A DNA stretch of 64,000 nucleotides from Enorma phocaeensis (GCF_900186505.1 NZ_LT891967.1:14998-78997), one strand, 5' to 3'; counted from the stretch's first letter, positions 41,851 through 50,193 are shown. Notes: generated by a model not told the origin, from the sequence alone. A program made the numbers and translations.

Positions 41851-42939
41851 ATGGGCAAGCGCGTCACGTTGAAGGACATCGCGCAGGCAGCGAACGTGAC
41901 CACGGCTACGGTCTCCTATGTCATCAACGACACCCCCGGGCAGAAGATCGCGCCCGAGACCCGTAAACGTGTGCTGCGCGTTGCCCGCGACCTCCATTAC
42001 ATACCCAGTAGCGCGGCACGTGCATTGAGGCGCAAACGTTCGGGATGCGTGGGCGTCGTTGCGAAGAAGAACCTTGCGGTCCCTCGCTTCAGCCAGACGA
42101 TTCAAGGAATCCAAAGCGAGCTTGAGCGCAATGGCCTCATGGTTTTGCTGTGCACCAACAAGATGAAGGACAACGGCCTGTCCGATTATCTTCTCGCGTA
42201 TTACGAGGGCAGGGTCGACGGGGTCATTTTCCTCGGTAAGGATAACGTGGGCCCTGATGATGCGAGCGTCGAGCGGATCGGGAGCGACGGGGTTCCGTTC
42301 GTGACGTTCGATTGCCAGCAGTCCTCCGATGCCTTCAGCTCCGTTGACTTCGATTACCGCGGGGGTGCGCGGCTGCTTGCAGACCGCGTGATCGAGCGCT
42401 GCCCGCGCCGGGTGCTCTACGTAAAGCCGCAGATGGCGACCGCGCAGGAAGAGCAGCGCGGGGCGGGCCTGCACGATGTCCTGGACGCTCATCCGCATAT
42501 CGAGCTCATCGAGGTCGAAGTCCCCATCACGCTCGGGAACCTCGACACCTGGGATCTTAGGTACTCTGTCGGCATCACCGATGAGGGAGAAGAGCTCACC
42601 AGCGCGTTCATGGAAACGATTCTGCATGCCAGTGAGCCGCTCGAGGCCGGTGACGCCGTCATTGCGAGCTGGTCGGGTTGGACCGAACCCATCAGGCAGC
42701 TCTATCGATACCGCGGCATCATCACGGCGGAGCTTGCGAACAACGGCGAGAGCCATTTCCATCCCGACTTCTATACGCGCATGCCCAATTTCGATGCGGG
42801 CGTCGCTTGCGCCGACGAGCTGCTCTCGCGCTTGGATGGGAAGCCGGTGTCGGCGCGGCTGCTGCGCCTGACCAATATCGTGAGCCCTCCTGCGCTGCAC
42901 GGCGGATACCCGCAGCCTGCTGAGGCGGGAATCGCATGA
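41851..42939 (+). CDS. LacI family transcriptional regulator
   Basis: This 362-aa repressor has an N-terminal HTH (TLKDIAQAANVTTATVSYVI), a hinge helix (IPSSAARALRRKRSG) and a periplasmic-binding-protein-like effector domain (VGVVAKKNLAVPRFSQTIQG, GRVDGVIFLGKDN, VPFVTFDCQQSSDAFSSVDF). The effector is probably a sugar or sugar phosphate. GGGAGGGG precedes ATG 41851; an earlier in-frame ATG at 41809 lacks an SD. It is the first gene of the pfk-tpi-larA-pgi-IIB operon, and its own promoter carries the operator palindrome. Confidence 0.92.
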   Translation: MGKRVTLKDIAQAANVTTATVSYVINDTPGQKIAPETRKRVLRVARDLHYIPSSAARALRRKRSGCVGVVAKKNLAVPRFSQTIQGIQSELERNGLMVLLCTNKMKDNGLSDYLLAYYEGRVDGVIFLGKDNVGPDDASVERIGSDGVPFVTFDCQQSSDAFSSVDFDYRGGARLLADRVIERCPRRVLYVKPQMATAQEEQRGAGLHDVLDAHPHIELIEVEVPITLGNLDTWDLRYSVGITDEGEELTSAFMETILHASEPLEAGDAVIASWSGWTEPIRQLYRYRGIITAELANNGESHFHPDFYTRMPNFDAGVACADELLSRLDGKPVSARLLRLTNIVSPPALHGGYPQPAEAGIA

Positions 42940-42996
42940 TGATCTACAACGGTGGTAATCCCCATGGGGGAAGCATTTAGGCAGAGGTGATGGAAC

Positions 42997-44169
42997 ATGA
43001 CAACGAGAGGGGACAACCTGCTGGTCATCCACGGGGGAGGTCCGACGGCGGTTATCAACGCATCGCTGTACGGGGCTGTACGAGCCGCGCTCGATGCGCC
43101 TGGTGTCGGCGCCGTGCTCGGCGCTCGAGGCGGTGTCGCGGGGCTTGCCTCCGGGGATTTCGTTGACTTCCGCTCGGTGCCTGAGAGCGATCTCGCCCTG
43201 CTGCCCTCTACGCCGTCCTCCGCGATAGGGACGGGCCGCGACGCAGTAGACGAGGAAGGCTACCGCCGCCTTGCTGAAGCGGTGGGGCGCCACGGGATCC
43301 GCTGGGTTCTTATGACGGGCGGCAACGGGTCTATGGACACGTGCGGCAAGATCTACCATGCCTGCTGCGAGGCGGGTCTCGAAGTCGGTGTCATGGGCAT
43401 TCCCAAGACAATGGACAACGACATCGCCGTGACGGACCATGCGCCCGGGTTCGGCAGCGCTGCGCGCTTCGTAGCCCAGGCAACTTCGGAGGTCTGCTGC
43501 GACGTGAAGGGCCTACCCATCCATATCGTCGTCCTCGAGGTCATGGGTCGCTCTGCGGGCTGGGTCGCCGCATCGTCGTCTCTCGCATCGGATGCGGGTA
43601 TCCCCGGCCCCGATTTGATCTACCTGCCCGAGCGCGATTTTAACGAGGATGAATTCCTGGCCGACGTGCAGAAGCTCATCGACGAGAAGCGCTCCGGCGT
43701 CGTCGTCGTGAGCGAGGGGCTTCACTATGCGGATGGAACCCCCATCGTCGAGCCGGTTATGACGGTCGGCCGCGCTACATACTTCGGCGACGTCTCCGCT
43801 CATTTGTCAAACCTCATCATCAAGAGGCTCGGCTACAAATCCCGCTCCGAGAAGCCCGGGCTGGTGGGCCGCGCCTCCATCGCCTATCAAAGCTCGGTCG
43901 ACCGCGACGAGGCGATTCGCGCGGGACGCGAGGCGGTGCTCGCCGCGCTCGAGGGCGACTCCGGCAAGATGATCGGCTTCGAGCGTGAGGATGGCCCCGA
44001 TTACGCCGTCCGCTGCGTGCGCATCCCGATCGAGCAGGTCATGCTCGACGAGCAGCATGTTCCCGATCGGTTCATCAACGAGCGGGGCAACGGCGTCACC
44101 GAGGAGTTCCGCGCCTGGTGCCGCCCGCTCATAGGCGAGCCCCTGCCGCGCCTCGTGAGCTTTGCATGA
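42997..44169 (+). CDS. 6-phosphofructokinase family protein (ATP- or PPi-dependent not settled)
   Basis: This 390-aa phosphofructokinase-fold enzyme has VIHGGGPTAVINASLYGAV at the N terminus, LMTGGNGSMDTCGKIYHAC, GIPKTMDNDIAVTDHAPGFG (catalytic Asp region), EVMGRSAGWVAASSSLA and SEGLHYADG. The donor-site residues are mixed: GGNGS keeps the glycine usual for ATP use, while the Lys in PKTMDND is usual for pyrophosphate-dependent enzymes. At 390 aa it is longer than the 320-aa ATP type. AGAGGTG precedes ATG 42997. It may serve this operon's own pathway or general glycolysis. Confidence 0.85.
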   Translation: MTTRGDNLLVIHGGGPTAVINASLYGAVRAALDAPGVGAVLGARGGVAGLASGDFVDFRSVPESDLALLPSTPSSAIGTGRDAVDEEGYRRLAEAVGRHGIRWVLMTGGNGSMDTCGKIYHACCEAGLEVGVMGIPKTMDNDIAVTDHAPGFGSAARFVAQATSEVCCDVKGLPIHIVVLEVMGRSAGWVAASSSLASDAGIPGPDLIYLPERDFNEDEFLADVQKLIDEKRSGVVVVSEGLHYADGTPIVEPVMTVGRATYFGDVSAHLSNLIIKRLGYKSRSEKPGLVGRASIAYQSSVDRDEAIRAGREAVLAALEGDSGKMIGFEREDGPDYAVRCVRIPIEQVMLDEQHVPDRFINERGNGVTEEFRAWCRPLIGEPLPRLVSFA

Positions 44170-44258
44170 GGTGCTGCGCTTTAAAGAATCATCCATTCCC
44201 GACCGCCTGATCGCGGCAACTGGGTACGGCTCTAGGTAACCAAGAAGGAGCGAAACAC

Positions 44259-45101
44259 ATGAAACGGATCTACCTGAACCTCAAGCGCTTCGACGTGACG
44301 CCGGAATTCGGAGGCGTGAACCGCCTCGCCGATCCGCGCGCATGGGGCGCAGCCGTCGTCGACGCGTTGCAGGATGGCGTGACCGAGCTCTCAGACCGGG
44401 CGCACTTCGCGGCGTTTCTGCCCGAGGCGCATCTGATCTCGGCTACCGGCGCGCTCAAGGAGGGTTCGGCGCTGCACGTGGGGTGCCAGGGCATCCACCG
44501 CGCAACCACAGCTCCCGGCGGGAACTTCGGTGCCTTCACGAGCCTACGTCCTGCTTCCGCCATGGTTCAGCTCGGTGTGGACAGCGTGCTCATCGGCCAC
44601 TGCGAGGAGCGCAACGCGCTGCGCGAGGTTATGGCCGCGGTGGGCGTCGAGGGCACGGATGCCGCGCCTGCGGTCGACCGCTTGCTCAACGAGGAGCTCA
44701 AGCGTGCGGTGGATGCCGGTCTCGACGTGCTCTTCTGCATCGGGGAGCGCGAGGAGGAAGCGGACGCCTGGCACGAGGTGATCGCCGCCCAGATCGAGCG
44801 CGGCCTCGCGGATGTCGACACGTCCAAGGTGGCGCTCGCTTATGAGCCGGTGTGGAGCATCGGGCCGGGCAAGACGCCCGCCGGGAAGGAGCACATCACC
44901 CGCGTGGCAGAGCTCGCCAAGGAGCGCTCGGGCGGTCTGCCTGTCGTGTACGGCGGCGGCCTCAAGAGCGATAACGCCGAGATGCTCGCCAGCATCGACG
45001 CTATCGACGGCGGCCTCATCGCGCTCACGCGTTTCACGGGTGAGATCGGCTTCTATCCCGAGGAGTACTTCGAGATCGTCCGCCTTTACCTGGGCGTATA
45101 G
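44259..45101 (+). CDS. Triose-phosphate isomerase family protein (divergent)
   Basis: This 280-aa TIM-barrel protein retains the TPI catalytic residues: the Asn/Lys pair in IYLNLKRF, His in VLIGHCEERN and Glu in LAYEPVWSIGPGKTP (loop 6). It is longer than the usual 250 aa and diverges in the N-terminal third; NWKMN is replaced by NLKRF, and GHSERR by GHCEER. It may isomerise a different short sugar phosphate, as the erythrulose-phosphate isomerase paralogues do, or be the cell's only TPI. GAAGGAG precedes ATG 44259. Confidence 0.82.
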   Translation: MKRIYLNLKRFDVTPEFGGVNRLADPRAWGAAVVDALQDGVTELSDRAHFAAFLPEAHLISATGALKEGSALHVGCQGIHRATTAPGGNFGAFTSLRPASAMVQLGVDSVLIGHCEERNALREVMAAVGVEGTDAAPAVDRLLNEELKRAVDAGLDVLFCIGEREEEADAWHEVIAAQIERGLADVDTSKVALAYEPVWSIGPGKTPAGKEHITRVAELAKERSGGLPVVYGGGLKSDNAEMLASIDAIDGGLIALTRFTGEIGFYPEEYFEIVRLYLGV

Positions 45102-45164
45102 ATCGCTTGCCGCGACGGCCGGCAGCACGGTTGGCATCAATCGGTTTGACAGAAAGGAACCGCA

Positions 45165-46661
45165 ATGCATCTTGATTTCGAGTGGGGTACCGGCATGATG
45201 GGAGCCGAGCTCCCCGATACGACCGACGTCTTCGTCACCGGTGAGACGGTTAAGGACCCCGAGTGCCTTCCCCAGGATTGGGACAGCCTGTACAACGCGA
45301 CGCTCGAGAGCATCCGCAACCCCATCGGCATGGATCCGCTCGCCTCCTATGCCGGGCCGGGCAAGAAGGTCGTCATCGTCATCCCCGACATCGTGAAGGG
45401 CGGTACGCAGCCCACCGCGCACCGCAAGGTCGCTATCCGTGCCTGCCTCGATGAGCTCTTCGCCAACGGCGTGAAGCATGATGACGTGCTGCTGCTCTTC
45501 TCAAACGGCTTGCATCCGCGCACCTCGACCGCCGAGGCCAAGCAGATCTTGGGGCTTGACCTCTACAACGAGTTCGAGGGCACCGGCCAGATCACGAGCC
45601 ATGATTCCGAGGATTACGACCATCTCGTCGACCTGGGCTTCACAGCCGCCGGCGATCACGTGATCATGAACAAGTACGTCTACGACGCCGATATCGCCAT
45701 TCTCATCGGCCACACGCAGGGTAACCCCTACGGCGGCTACTCGGGTGGATACAAGCACTGCGCCACGGGCATCACCCACTGGCGTTCCATCAGCGCGCAC
45801 CATGTGCCGCGCGTTATGAGCCGTCCCGACTTCGTACCTGTCTCCACCTCATCGCTCATGCGCGACAAGTTCGACCAGCAGGGCATGTTCATGGAAGAGA
45901 AGATGGGCAAGAAGTTCTTCTGCGTGGACGCGGTGCTCGACACGTGGAGCCGCCAGATCGCCATCTTCTCCGGCTATGCGGCCGAGATGCAGCCCATTTC
46001 CTGGGAGGTCGCGGACAAGCGCACCTACGTGCATTGGGCCGAGAAGAAGTACGACATCGTGGTCATGGGTATGCCCACGAACTTCCACTACGGCGACGGC
46101 ATGGGCACGAACCCCATCCAGATGATGCAAGCCGTCTCCGCCCAGGTCATCCGTCACAAGCGCATCCTTTCCGATCATTGCGTCTTCGTCATCGCGAGCT
46201 ACTGCAACGGGTGGTTCCACGACGAGCGCTGGCCGTACCTGCGCGAGCAGTGGGAGCTGTGGCAGTCCGACAAGATGAACACGCTTGACGATATGATCGA
46301 GTACGGCGAGTACTTTGCCACCAACGAGGAGTACATCCGCAAGTACCGCTTCGCCCACGCGTTCCACCCCTTCCACGGCTTCAGCATGATGACCTGCGGT
46401 AATCTTGCCGAGAAGTATCTCTCCGCCACCTACATCGTGGGCGCGCAGAAGCCTGGCATCGCTCGCACCATGGGCCTCAAGACCCGCCCGACGTTCGAGG
46501 AGGCCATCGCCGACGCCACGCGCAAGTACACCGACGGCAACCCCAACATCTTGGCGCTGCCGCATGCGTACAACCGCGCCGTGCCGCACCTGTGCATGAA
46601 GGACCCGTCGCAGAACAGCACGTTCATGGATGACGCCCCGGCGCATCCCTGCGGCTGCTAG
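45165..46661 (+). CDS. larA: LarA-family nickel-pincer racemase/epimerase homologue
   Basis: This 498-aa protein has the lactate-racemase N-terminal domain (DUF2088): VVIVIPDIVKGGTQPTAHRK, LFSNGLHPRTSTAEAKQILG (H117, equivalent to catalytic H108), GGYSGGYKHCATGI (K197, the lysine that binds the NPN cofactor) and ISAHH (H213, spaced like the nickel ligand H200). By my alignment, the position of the second catalytic His (H174) is Asn187 in GNPYGGYSGG. That points to a 2-hydroxyacid or related epimerase other than lactate racemase. It sits among pfk, tpi and pgi family genes, with larB and larC within 13 kb. AAAGGA precedes ATG 45165. Confidence 0.85.
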   Translation: MHLDFEWGTGMMGAELPDTTDVFVTGETVKDPECLPQDWDSLYNATLESIRNPIGMDPLASYAGPGKKVVIVIPDIVKGGTQPTAHRKVAIRACLDELFANGVKHDDVLLLFSNGLHPRTSTAEAKQILGLDLYNEFEGTGQITSHDSEDYDHLVDLGFTAAGDHVIMNKYVYDADIAILIGHTQGNPYGGYSGGYKHCATGITHWRSISAHHVPRVMSRPDFVPVSTSSLMRDKFDQQGMFMEEKMGKKFFCVDAVLDTWSRQIAIFSGYAAEMQPISWEVADKRTYVHWAEKKYDIVVMGMPTNFHYGDGMGTNPIQMMQAVSAQVIRHKRILSDHCVFVIASYCNGWFHDERWPYLREQWELWQSDKMNTLDDMIEYGEYFATNEEYIRKYRFAHAFHPFHGFSMMTCGNLAEKYLSATYIVGAQKPGIARTMGLKTRPTFEEAIADATRKYTDGNPNILALPHAYNRAVPHLCMKDPSQNSTFMDDAPAHPCGC

Positions 46662-46670
46662 CCATCTGAC

Positions 46671-46718
46671 CGAGGCTGTCCGGGCCGGTCATCCACCGTA
46701 CCTGGACAGCCTCGTTTC
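46671..46718 (+). terminator. Hairpin terminator after larA homologue
   Basis: CGAGGCTGTCC (46671-46681) pairs perfectly with GGACAGCCTCG (46704-46714); TTTCTG follows. Confidence 0.7.
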
Positions 46719-46785
46719 TGGGGCCGCCACATGGCCCTCGTCCTGGCGGCGTTGGCCTTCCTGGAAACATCGTCAGCGTTGCAAG

Positions 46786-46857
46786 AGAGCCCGGACGCGG
46801 CCGACGCGCATCGTGCGCAGCGGCTGCGTGCCGGTGTGCGGGCAGCGTCCGGGCTCT
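46786..46857 (+). other. Long hairpin immediately upstream of the PGI-like gene
   Basis: AGAGCCCGGACGC (46786-46798) pairs perfectly with GCGTCCGGGCTCT (46845-46857), 13 bp, with a GC-rich, itself structured 46-nt apex. The gene's ATG is 24 nt downstream, so the structure lies in its 5' untranslated region and could be an attenuator, a processing site or a second terminator. Confidence 0.55.
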
Positions 46858-46881
46858 TACTAGTTCGATGGGAGCTGACTC

Positions 46882-48144
46882 ATGCTCGATCTAAACACCA
46901 CGTACGCCGAGAAATTCGTCGCCAAAGACGAACTCGAGGCGTACGCCGCCGCTCATGCCGCCGTGCTCGAGCGCTGCCAAGCCGGCGAGGAGCGCTATGC
47001 CGACTCGCAGGGATGGCTCGACGTGGATGAATGGGCGGGGGAGGAGATCCTCTCGCGCACCGAGCGCCTCGCCGAGAAGATCCGCGCTATCGCGGACACC
47101 TTCGTCATCATCGGCGTTGGGGGTTCGAACAACTCCGCCCGTGCGGTCATCAAGGCGCTGGCGCCAAAGAGCGCGCGAATCGTGTACGCGGGCAACACCC
47201 TATCTGCTTATGAGCTCAACCGCGTCATCGGCGAGCTCGAAGGCCATGACGTGGTAATCGACTGCATCGCCAAGAACTTCGAGACGCTCGAGCCCGGCTC
47301 GTCCTTCAGGCTGCTGCGCCAGTACCTGGTTGATCGCTATGGCGTCGAGGAGGCGGCGCGGCGTATCGTGTGCACGGGCACCATCGGCTCGCCTCTGGAT
47401 GACCTCTGCCAGGCAGAGGGCTATACGTTCGTGCCGTTCGCGACCAACGTGGGCGGTCGCTACACCGCCCTCACCGAGGTTCACCTGCTGCCGCTCGCCG
47501 TCGCGGGTGCCGATATCCGCGCGCTTGCTGCAGGCGCCAAGGAGATGCAGGGTATCTGCCGCGGCGTCACGGGCGTTTCCAATTCCGCCTGGCGCTATGC
47601 GTGCATGCGCAACATCCTGTGGGATCGTGGTTACCGGGTGGAGCTGCTCGGTTTCTTCGAGCCACGGTTCCGCTGGTTCTCGAAATGGTGGGAGCAGCTC
47701 TTCGCTGAGAGCGAGGGCAAGGACGGGCGCGGCATCTTCCCGTCCTCGCTCGAGTGCTCCGAGGAGATGCACTCGCTCGGCCAATATGCTCAGGATGGTA
47801 CCCACCAGCTTTTCGAGACCTTCATCGATCTGTTGAATCCCGGCGAGGGGGATAGCTTGGTGCTCGGCGGCACCGATGTCGCGGACGCCTTTGATTACCT
47901 CGACGGAAAGGATTTCTGGGACATCAACAAGGCGAGCTTCGCGGCGACGCGCGCCGCGCACGCTGAGGTACTTCCTGTGATGACGCTCGAGTTGGGGCAA
48001 CTCGATGCCGAACATATGGGTATGATGTTCTATTGGTTCGCGTTCGCCTGCTACCTTTCGGGCGAACTGCTGGGCGTCAATCCCTTTGACCAGCCCGGCG
48101 TAGAGGCATATAAGCGCCTGATGTTCAAGGCTCTGGGAAAGTAG
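46882..48144 (+). CDS. Glucose-6-phosphate isomerase family protein
   Basis: This 420-aa SIS-domain isomerase has FVIIGVGGSNNSARAVIKAL, matching the PGI first signature region, CIAKNFETLEPGSSFRLLRQ, a GRYTALTEVHLLPLAVAG segment, EEMHSLGQYAQDG (catalytic Glu/His region) and GVNPFDQPGVEAYKRLM near the end. It is about 30 residues shorter than Bacillus PGI and divergent, for example GSNNSARA instead of GSYLGARA. It could be the general PGI or act on another sugar phosphate. GGGAG precedes ATG 46882. Confidence 0.85.
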   Translation: MLDLNTTYAEKFVAKDELEAYAAAHAAVLERCQAGEERYADSQGWLDVDEWAGEEILSRTERLAEKIRAIADTFVIIGVGGSNNSARAVIKALAPKSARIVYAGNTLSAYELNRVIGELEGHDVVIDCIAKNFETLEPGSSFRLLRQYLVDRYGVEEAARRIVCTGTIGSPLDDLCQAEGYTFVPFATNVGGRYTALTEVHLLPLAVAGADIRALAAGAKEMQGICRGVTGVSNSAWRYACMRNILWDRGYRVELLGFFEPRFRWFSKWWEQLFAESEGKDGRGIFPSSLECSEEMHSLGQYAQDGTHQLFETFIDLLNPGEGDSLVLGGTDVADAFDYLDGKDFWDINKASFAATRAAHAEVLPVMTLELGQLDAEHMGMMFYWFAFACYLSGELLGVNPFDQPGVEAYKRLMFKALGK

Positions 48145-48160
48145 AAAGAGGGACCCGTAT

Positions 48161-48460
48161 ATGAAGAACGTTAAGTTGCTGTGCGCTGCCGGCACGTCGA
48201 CCACCGTGCTCGCAGGCAAGGTTCAGGAAGCTGCTGACCGTCTCGGACTCGAGATGAAGGTCTCCGCCGCAGCGCTCACCTCGCTCGAGGAGGCTGCCAA
48301 GGACGCGGATCTGCTGCTGCTCACCCCGCAGGTCGAGTTCAAACTCGATGTGGTCAAGATGAGCTGCCCCGACAAGAAGATCGCAGTGCTTCCTGCTGAA
48401 GCGTTCGCTTCCATGGACACCGAGGCGATCATCGCCCAGATCAACCGCGAGCTCGCGTAG
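48161..48460 (+). CDS. PTS system, lactose/cellobiose-type IIB component
   Basis: This 99-aa phosphocarrier has the phospho-cysteine loop VKLLCAAGTSTTVLAGKVQE (C8) and LLLTPQVEFKLD, typical of the Lac/Cel (chitobiose) IIB family. No IIA or IIC gene is nearby, so its membrane partner must be elsewhere in the genome or it has a regulatory role. It starts 16 nt after the PGI-like gene and ends the operon before a strong terminator. Confidence 0.88.
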   Translation: MKNVKLLCAAGTSTTVLAGKVQEAADRLGLEMKVSAAALTSLEEAAKDADLLLLTPQVEFKLDVVKMSCPDKKIAVLPAEAFASMDTEAIIAQINRELA

Positions 48461-48484
48461 AAGGAGTTCTGGCTGGTATGCCGC

Positions 48485-48511
48485 GGGGGCGCCGGATGGT
48501 GCCCCCGTTTT
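48485..48511 (+). terminator. Rho-independent terminator after PTS IIB
   Basis: GGGGGC (48485-48490) pairs with GCCCCC (48501-48506) around a 10-nt loop; GTTTTCG follows. It separates the sugar operon from larC. Confidence 0.75.
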
Positions 48512-48583
48512 CGTATTCATCTCCACCAGGGATCATGTGGGACGCGCTTTGCAGCGGGTCGAATGTGGAAAGGGGCGCGCATC

Positions 48584-49966
48584 ATGGGCAAGACCCTCTA
48601 TCTTGATTGCACCTGCGGCATCAGCGGCGATATGACCGTCGCTGCGCTGCTCGATCTTGGAGGGAACGAGGCGCGCCTTCGCGATGCGCTCGCGTCGCTC
48701 CCCGTCGATGGCTACGAGGTCCGCGTTTCGCGCGTGGCAAAGGCGGGCCTCGATTGCTGCGATTTCGACGTGGTTCTGGATGCTGCGCATGAGAACCACG
48801 ATCATGACATGGCGTATCTCTTCGGCGGAGAGCATGCTCTCGCCCATGCCCAAGGCCATGACGGCGAGCAGGTGCTCGGCCACGCTCATGCCCACGGTCA
48901 TGAGCACGAGCACGCGCAGTGCCATGGGCATGACCATGCTCATCGCCATGACGACGAGCATCATCACGGCCATGACCATGGGCACGGCCATGCCCACCAT
49001 CATGAGCATCGTGGCCCTGCGGACATCGACCGAATCATCGACGCCGGTAGGCTAGCGCCCCGCGCTCGCGACCTCGCGCATCGTATGGTCTCCATCATCG
49101 CGGCTGCCGAAGCCAAGGCGCATGGCGTATCCCTCGATGAGGTGCATTTCCACGAAGTTGGCGCCGTCGACTCGATCGTGGACATCGTGTCGGTCGCCGT
49201 GCTCATCGATGATCTCGATATCGACCGGGTTATCGTTCCGCGCCTCGTAGACGGTCGTGGGACCATCCGCTGCCAGCATGGCGTCATTCCCGTGCCGGTA
49301 CCCGCTACGCTCAACATCGTCCAGCAACAGGGCTTGTCGCTCACCATTGGGGATGTTGAGGGAGAACTCGTGACGCCTACGGGCGCTGCCATCGTGGCGG
49401 CTCTCGACGCTGAACGGAAGCTGCCGGCGCGCTTCACGGTCAAGCAGGTCGGCTTTGGCTCTGGCAAGCGCTCCTACGAGGTGCCCTCCATCCTTCGTGC
49501 AATCATCATCGAGGACGAGGCGCCCTTGCCCCAGGACAGCATCGTGCGCCTCGAGTGCGACATCGACGATGCAACTGGCGAGCAGCTGGGGTATGCCGCC
49601 GATGCGCTCCGCGCGGCTGGCGCTCGGGAGGTGCATTGGGCTCCGGTGTTCACCAAGAAGGGGAGACCGGCTTGGCAGTTGCAAGTCATCGCATCTCCAG
49701 AGGATGCCGAGCGTTTCGAGGGAATCATCTTTGCCGAAACGGGAACGATCGGCATCCGTCGCTGGCTTTGCGAGCGCAGCGTTCTCAGGCGAGAGCAGGG
49801 ATCGGCGGAAACGCCGTGGGGGACGGTGCGTACGAAGGTCGTCACGCTTCCAGACGGCGAAACGCGCGAGAAGCCCGAGTTCGACGACTGTGCCGCTCTC
49901 GCAGCGCAGCATGGCGTCAGCTTGCGAGCCGTCCAGGACGCCGTCGCGAAGGCAGGAGAACGATAG
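48584..49966 (+). CDS. larC: Nickel pincer cofactor biosynthesis protein LarC
   Basis: LarC inserts nickel into the NPN cofactor in a CTP-dependent reaction. The 460-aa sequence has TLYLDCTCGISGDMTVAALL, then a histidine-rich stretch (about residues 69-142, dozens of His in HGHEHEH-like runs) that can store or deliver nickel. HFHEVGAVDSIVDIV, VPATLNIVQQ-type PVPATLNIV, ELVTPTGAAIVAAL and a C-terminal domain with ECDIDDATGEQLGYA follow. In Lactobacillus the gene is split by a frameshift into larC1/C2; here it is one continuous frame. GGAAAGGGG precedes ATG 48584. LarE, the third cofactor enzyme, is not in the window. Confidence 0.93.
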   Translation: MGKTLYLDCTCGISGDMTVAALLDLGGNEARLRDALASLPVDGYEVRVSRVAKAGLDCCDFDVVLDAAHENHDHDMAYLFGGEHALAHAQGHDGEQVLGHAHAHGHEHEHAQCHGHDHAHRHDDEHHHGHDHGHGHAHHHEHRGPADIDRIIDAGRLAPRARDLAHRMVSIIAAAEAKAHGVSLDEVHFHEVGAVDSIVDIVSVAVLIDDLDIDRVIVPRLVDGRGTIRCQHGVIPVPVPATLNIVQQQGLSLTIGDVEGELVTPTGAAIVAALDAERKLPARFTVKQVGFGSGKRSYEVPSILRAIIIEDEAPLPQDSIVRLECDIDDATGEQLGYAADALRAAGAREVHWAPVFTKKGRPAWQLQVIASPEDAERFEGIIFAETGTIGIRRWLCERSVLRREQGSAETPWGTVRTKVVTLPDGETREKPEFDDCAALAAQHGVSLRAVQDAVAKAGER

Positions 49967-50143
49967 GCGCTCGGCGCCGCCCAGCCCGTCGATGTCGCTC
50001 TCAGTATGCGCTACATGGTTGCCGGCGGCTATCTCGTCGCCGCCGTCCTGGAGTTCATCTCGCTCAAGTTCATCTACAACCTCGATAAGAAGACCATGGA
50101 CGAGATGGGGGCTGACCTCGCAAAGAAGCATGCCGAGGCATAG
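49967..50143 (+). pseudogene. Remnant of a GPH-type (MelB-like) sugar:cation symporter, C-terminal end
   Basis: The frame ending at TAG 50141-50143 encodes a last hydrophobic helix (YMVAGGYLVAAVLEFISL) and a charged tail (FIYNLDKKTMDEMGADLAKK). This is the usual ending of glycoside-pentoside-hexuronide symporters (YPLDEKK..EI..EL). Homology-like sequence extends back to the larC stop, but no SD or other helices exist upstream. The first ATG (50006) would give 45 residues. About 90 percent of the expected 450-aa transporter is absent, so this is a deletion remnant. Confidence 0.65.
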
Positions 50144-50160
50144 CTCGCTCGTCTCACCTT

Positions 50161-50193
50161 CTCCGCGGCCGCACGCACTCCGCGGCCGCGGAG
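50161..50193. repeat. Perfect 12-bp inverted repeat after the symporter remnant
   Basis: CTCCGCGGCCGC (50161-50172) and GCGGCCGCGGAG (50182-50193) are exact reverse complements with a 9-nt loop. No T-run follows. It may be the original terminator of the lost transporter gene. The remaining spacer to 50413 shows only a GGCGCC-GCTT-GGCGCC hairpin at 50367-50382. Confidence 0.5.

Noticed and set aside
41770..43440. 556-codon open frame on the minus strand
   Set aside because: Antisense shadow of lacI and pfk, which have strong motifs and SDs; the shadow protein has none.
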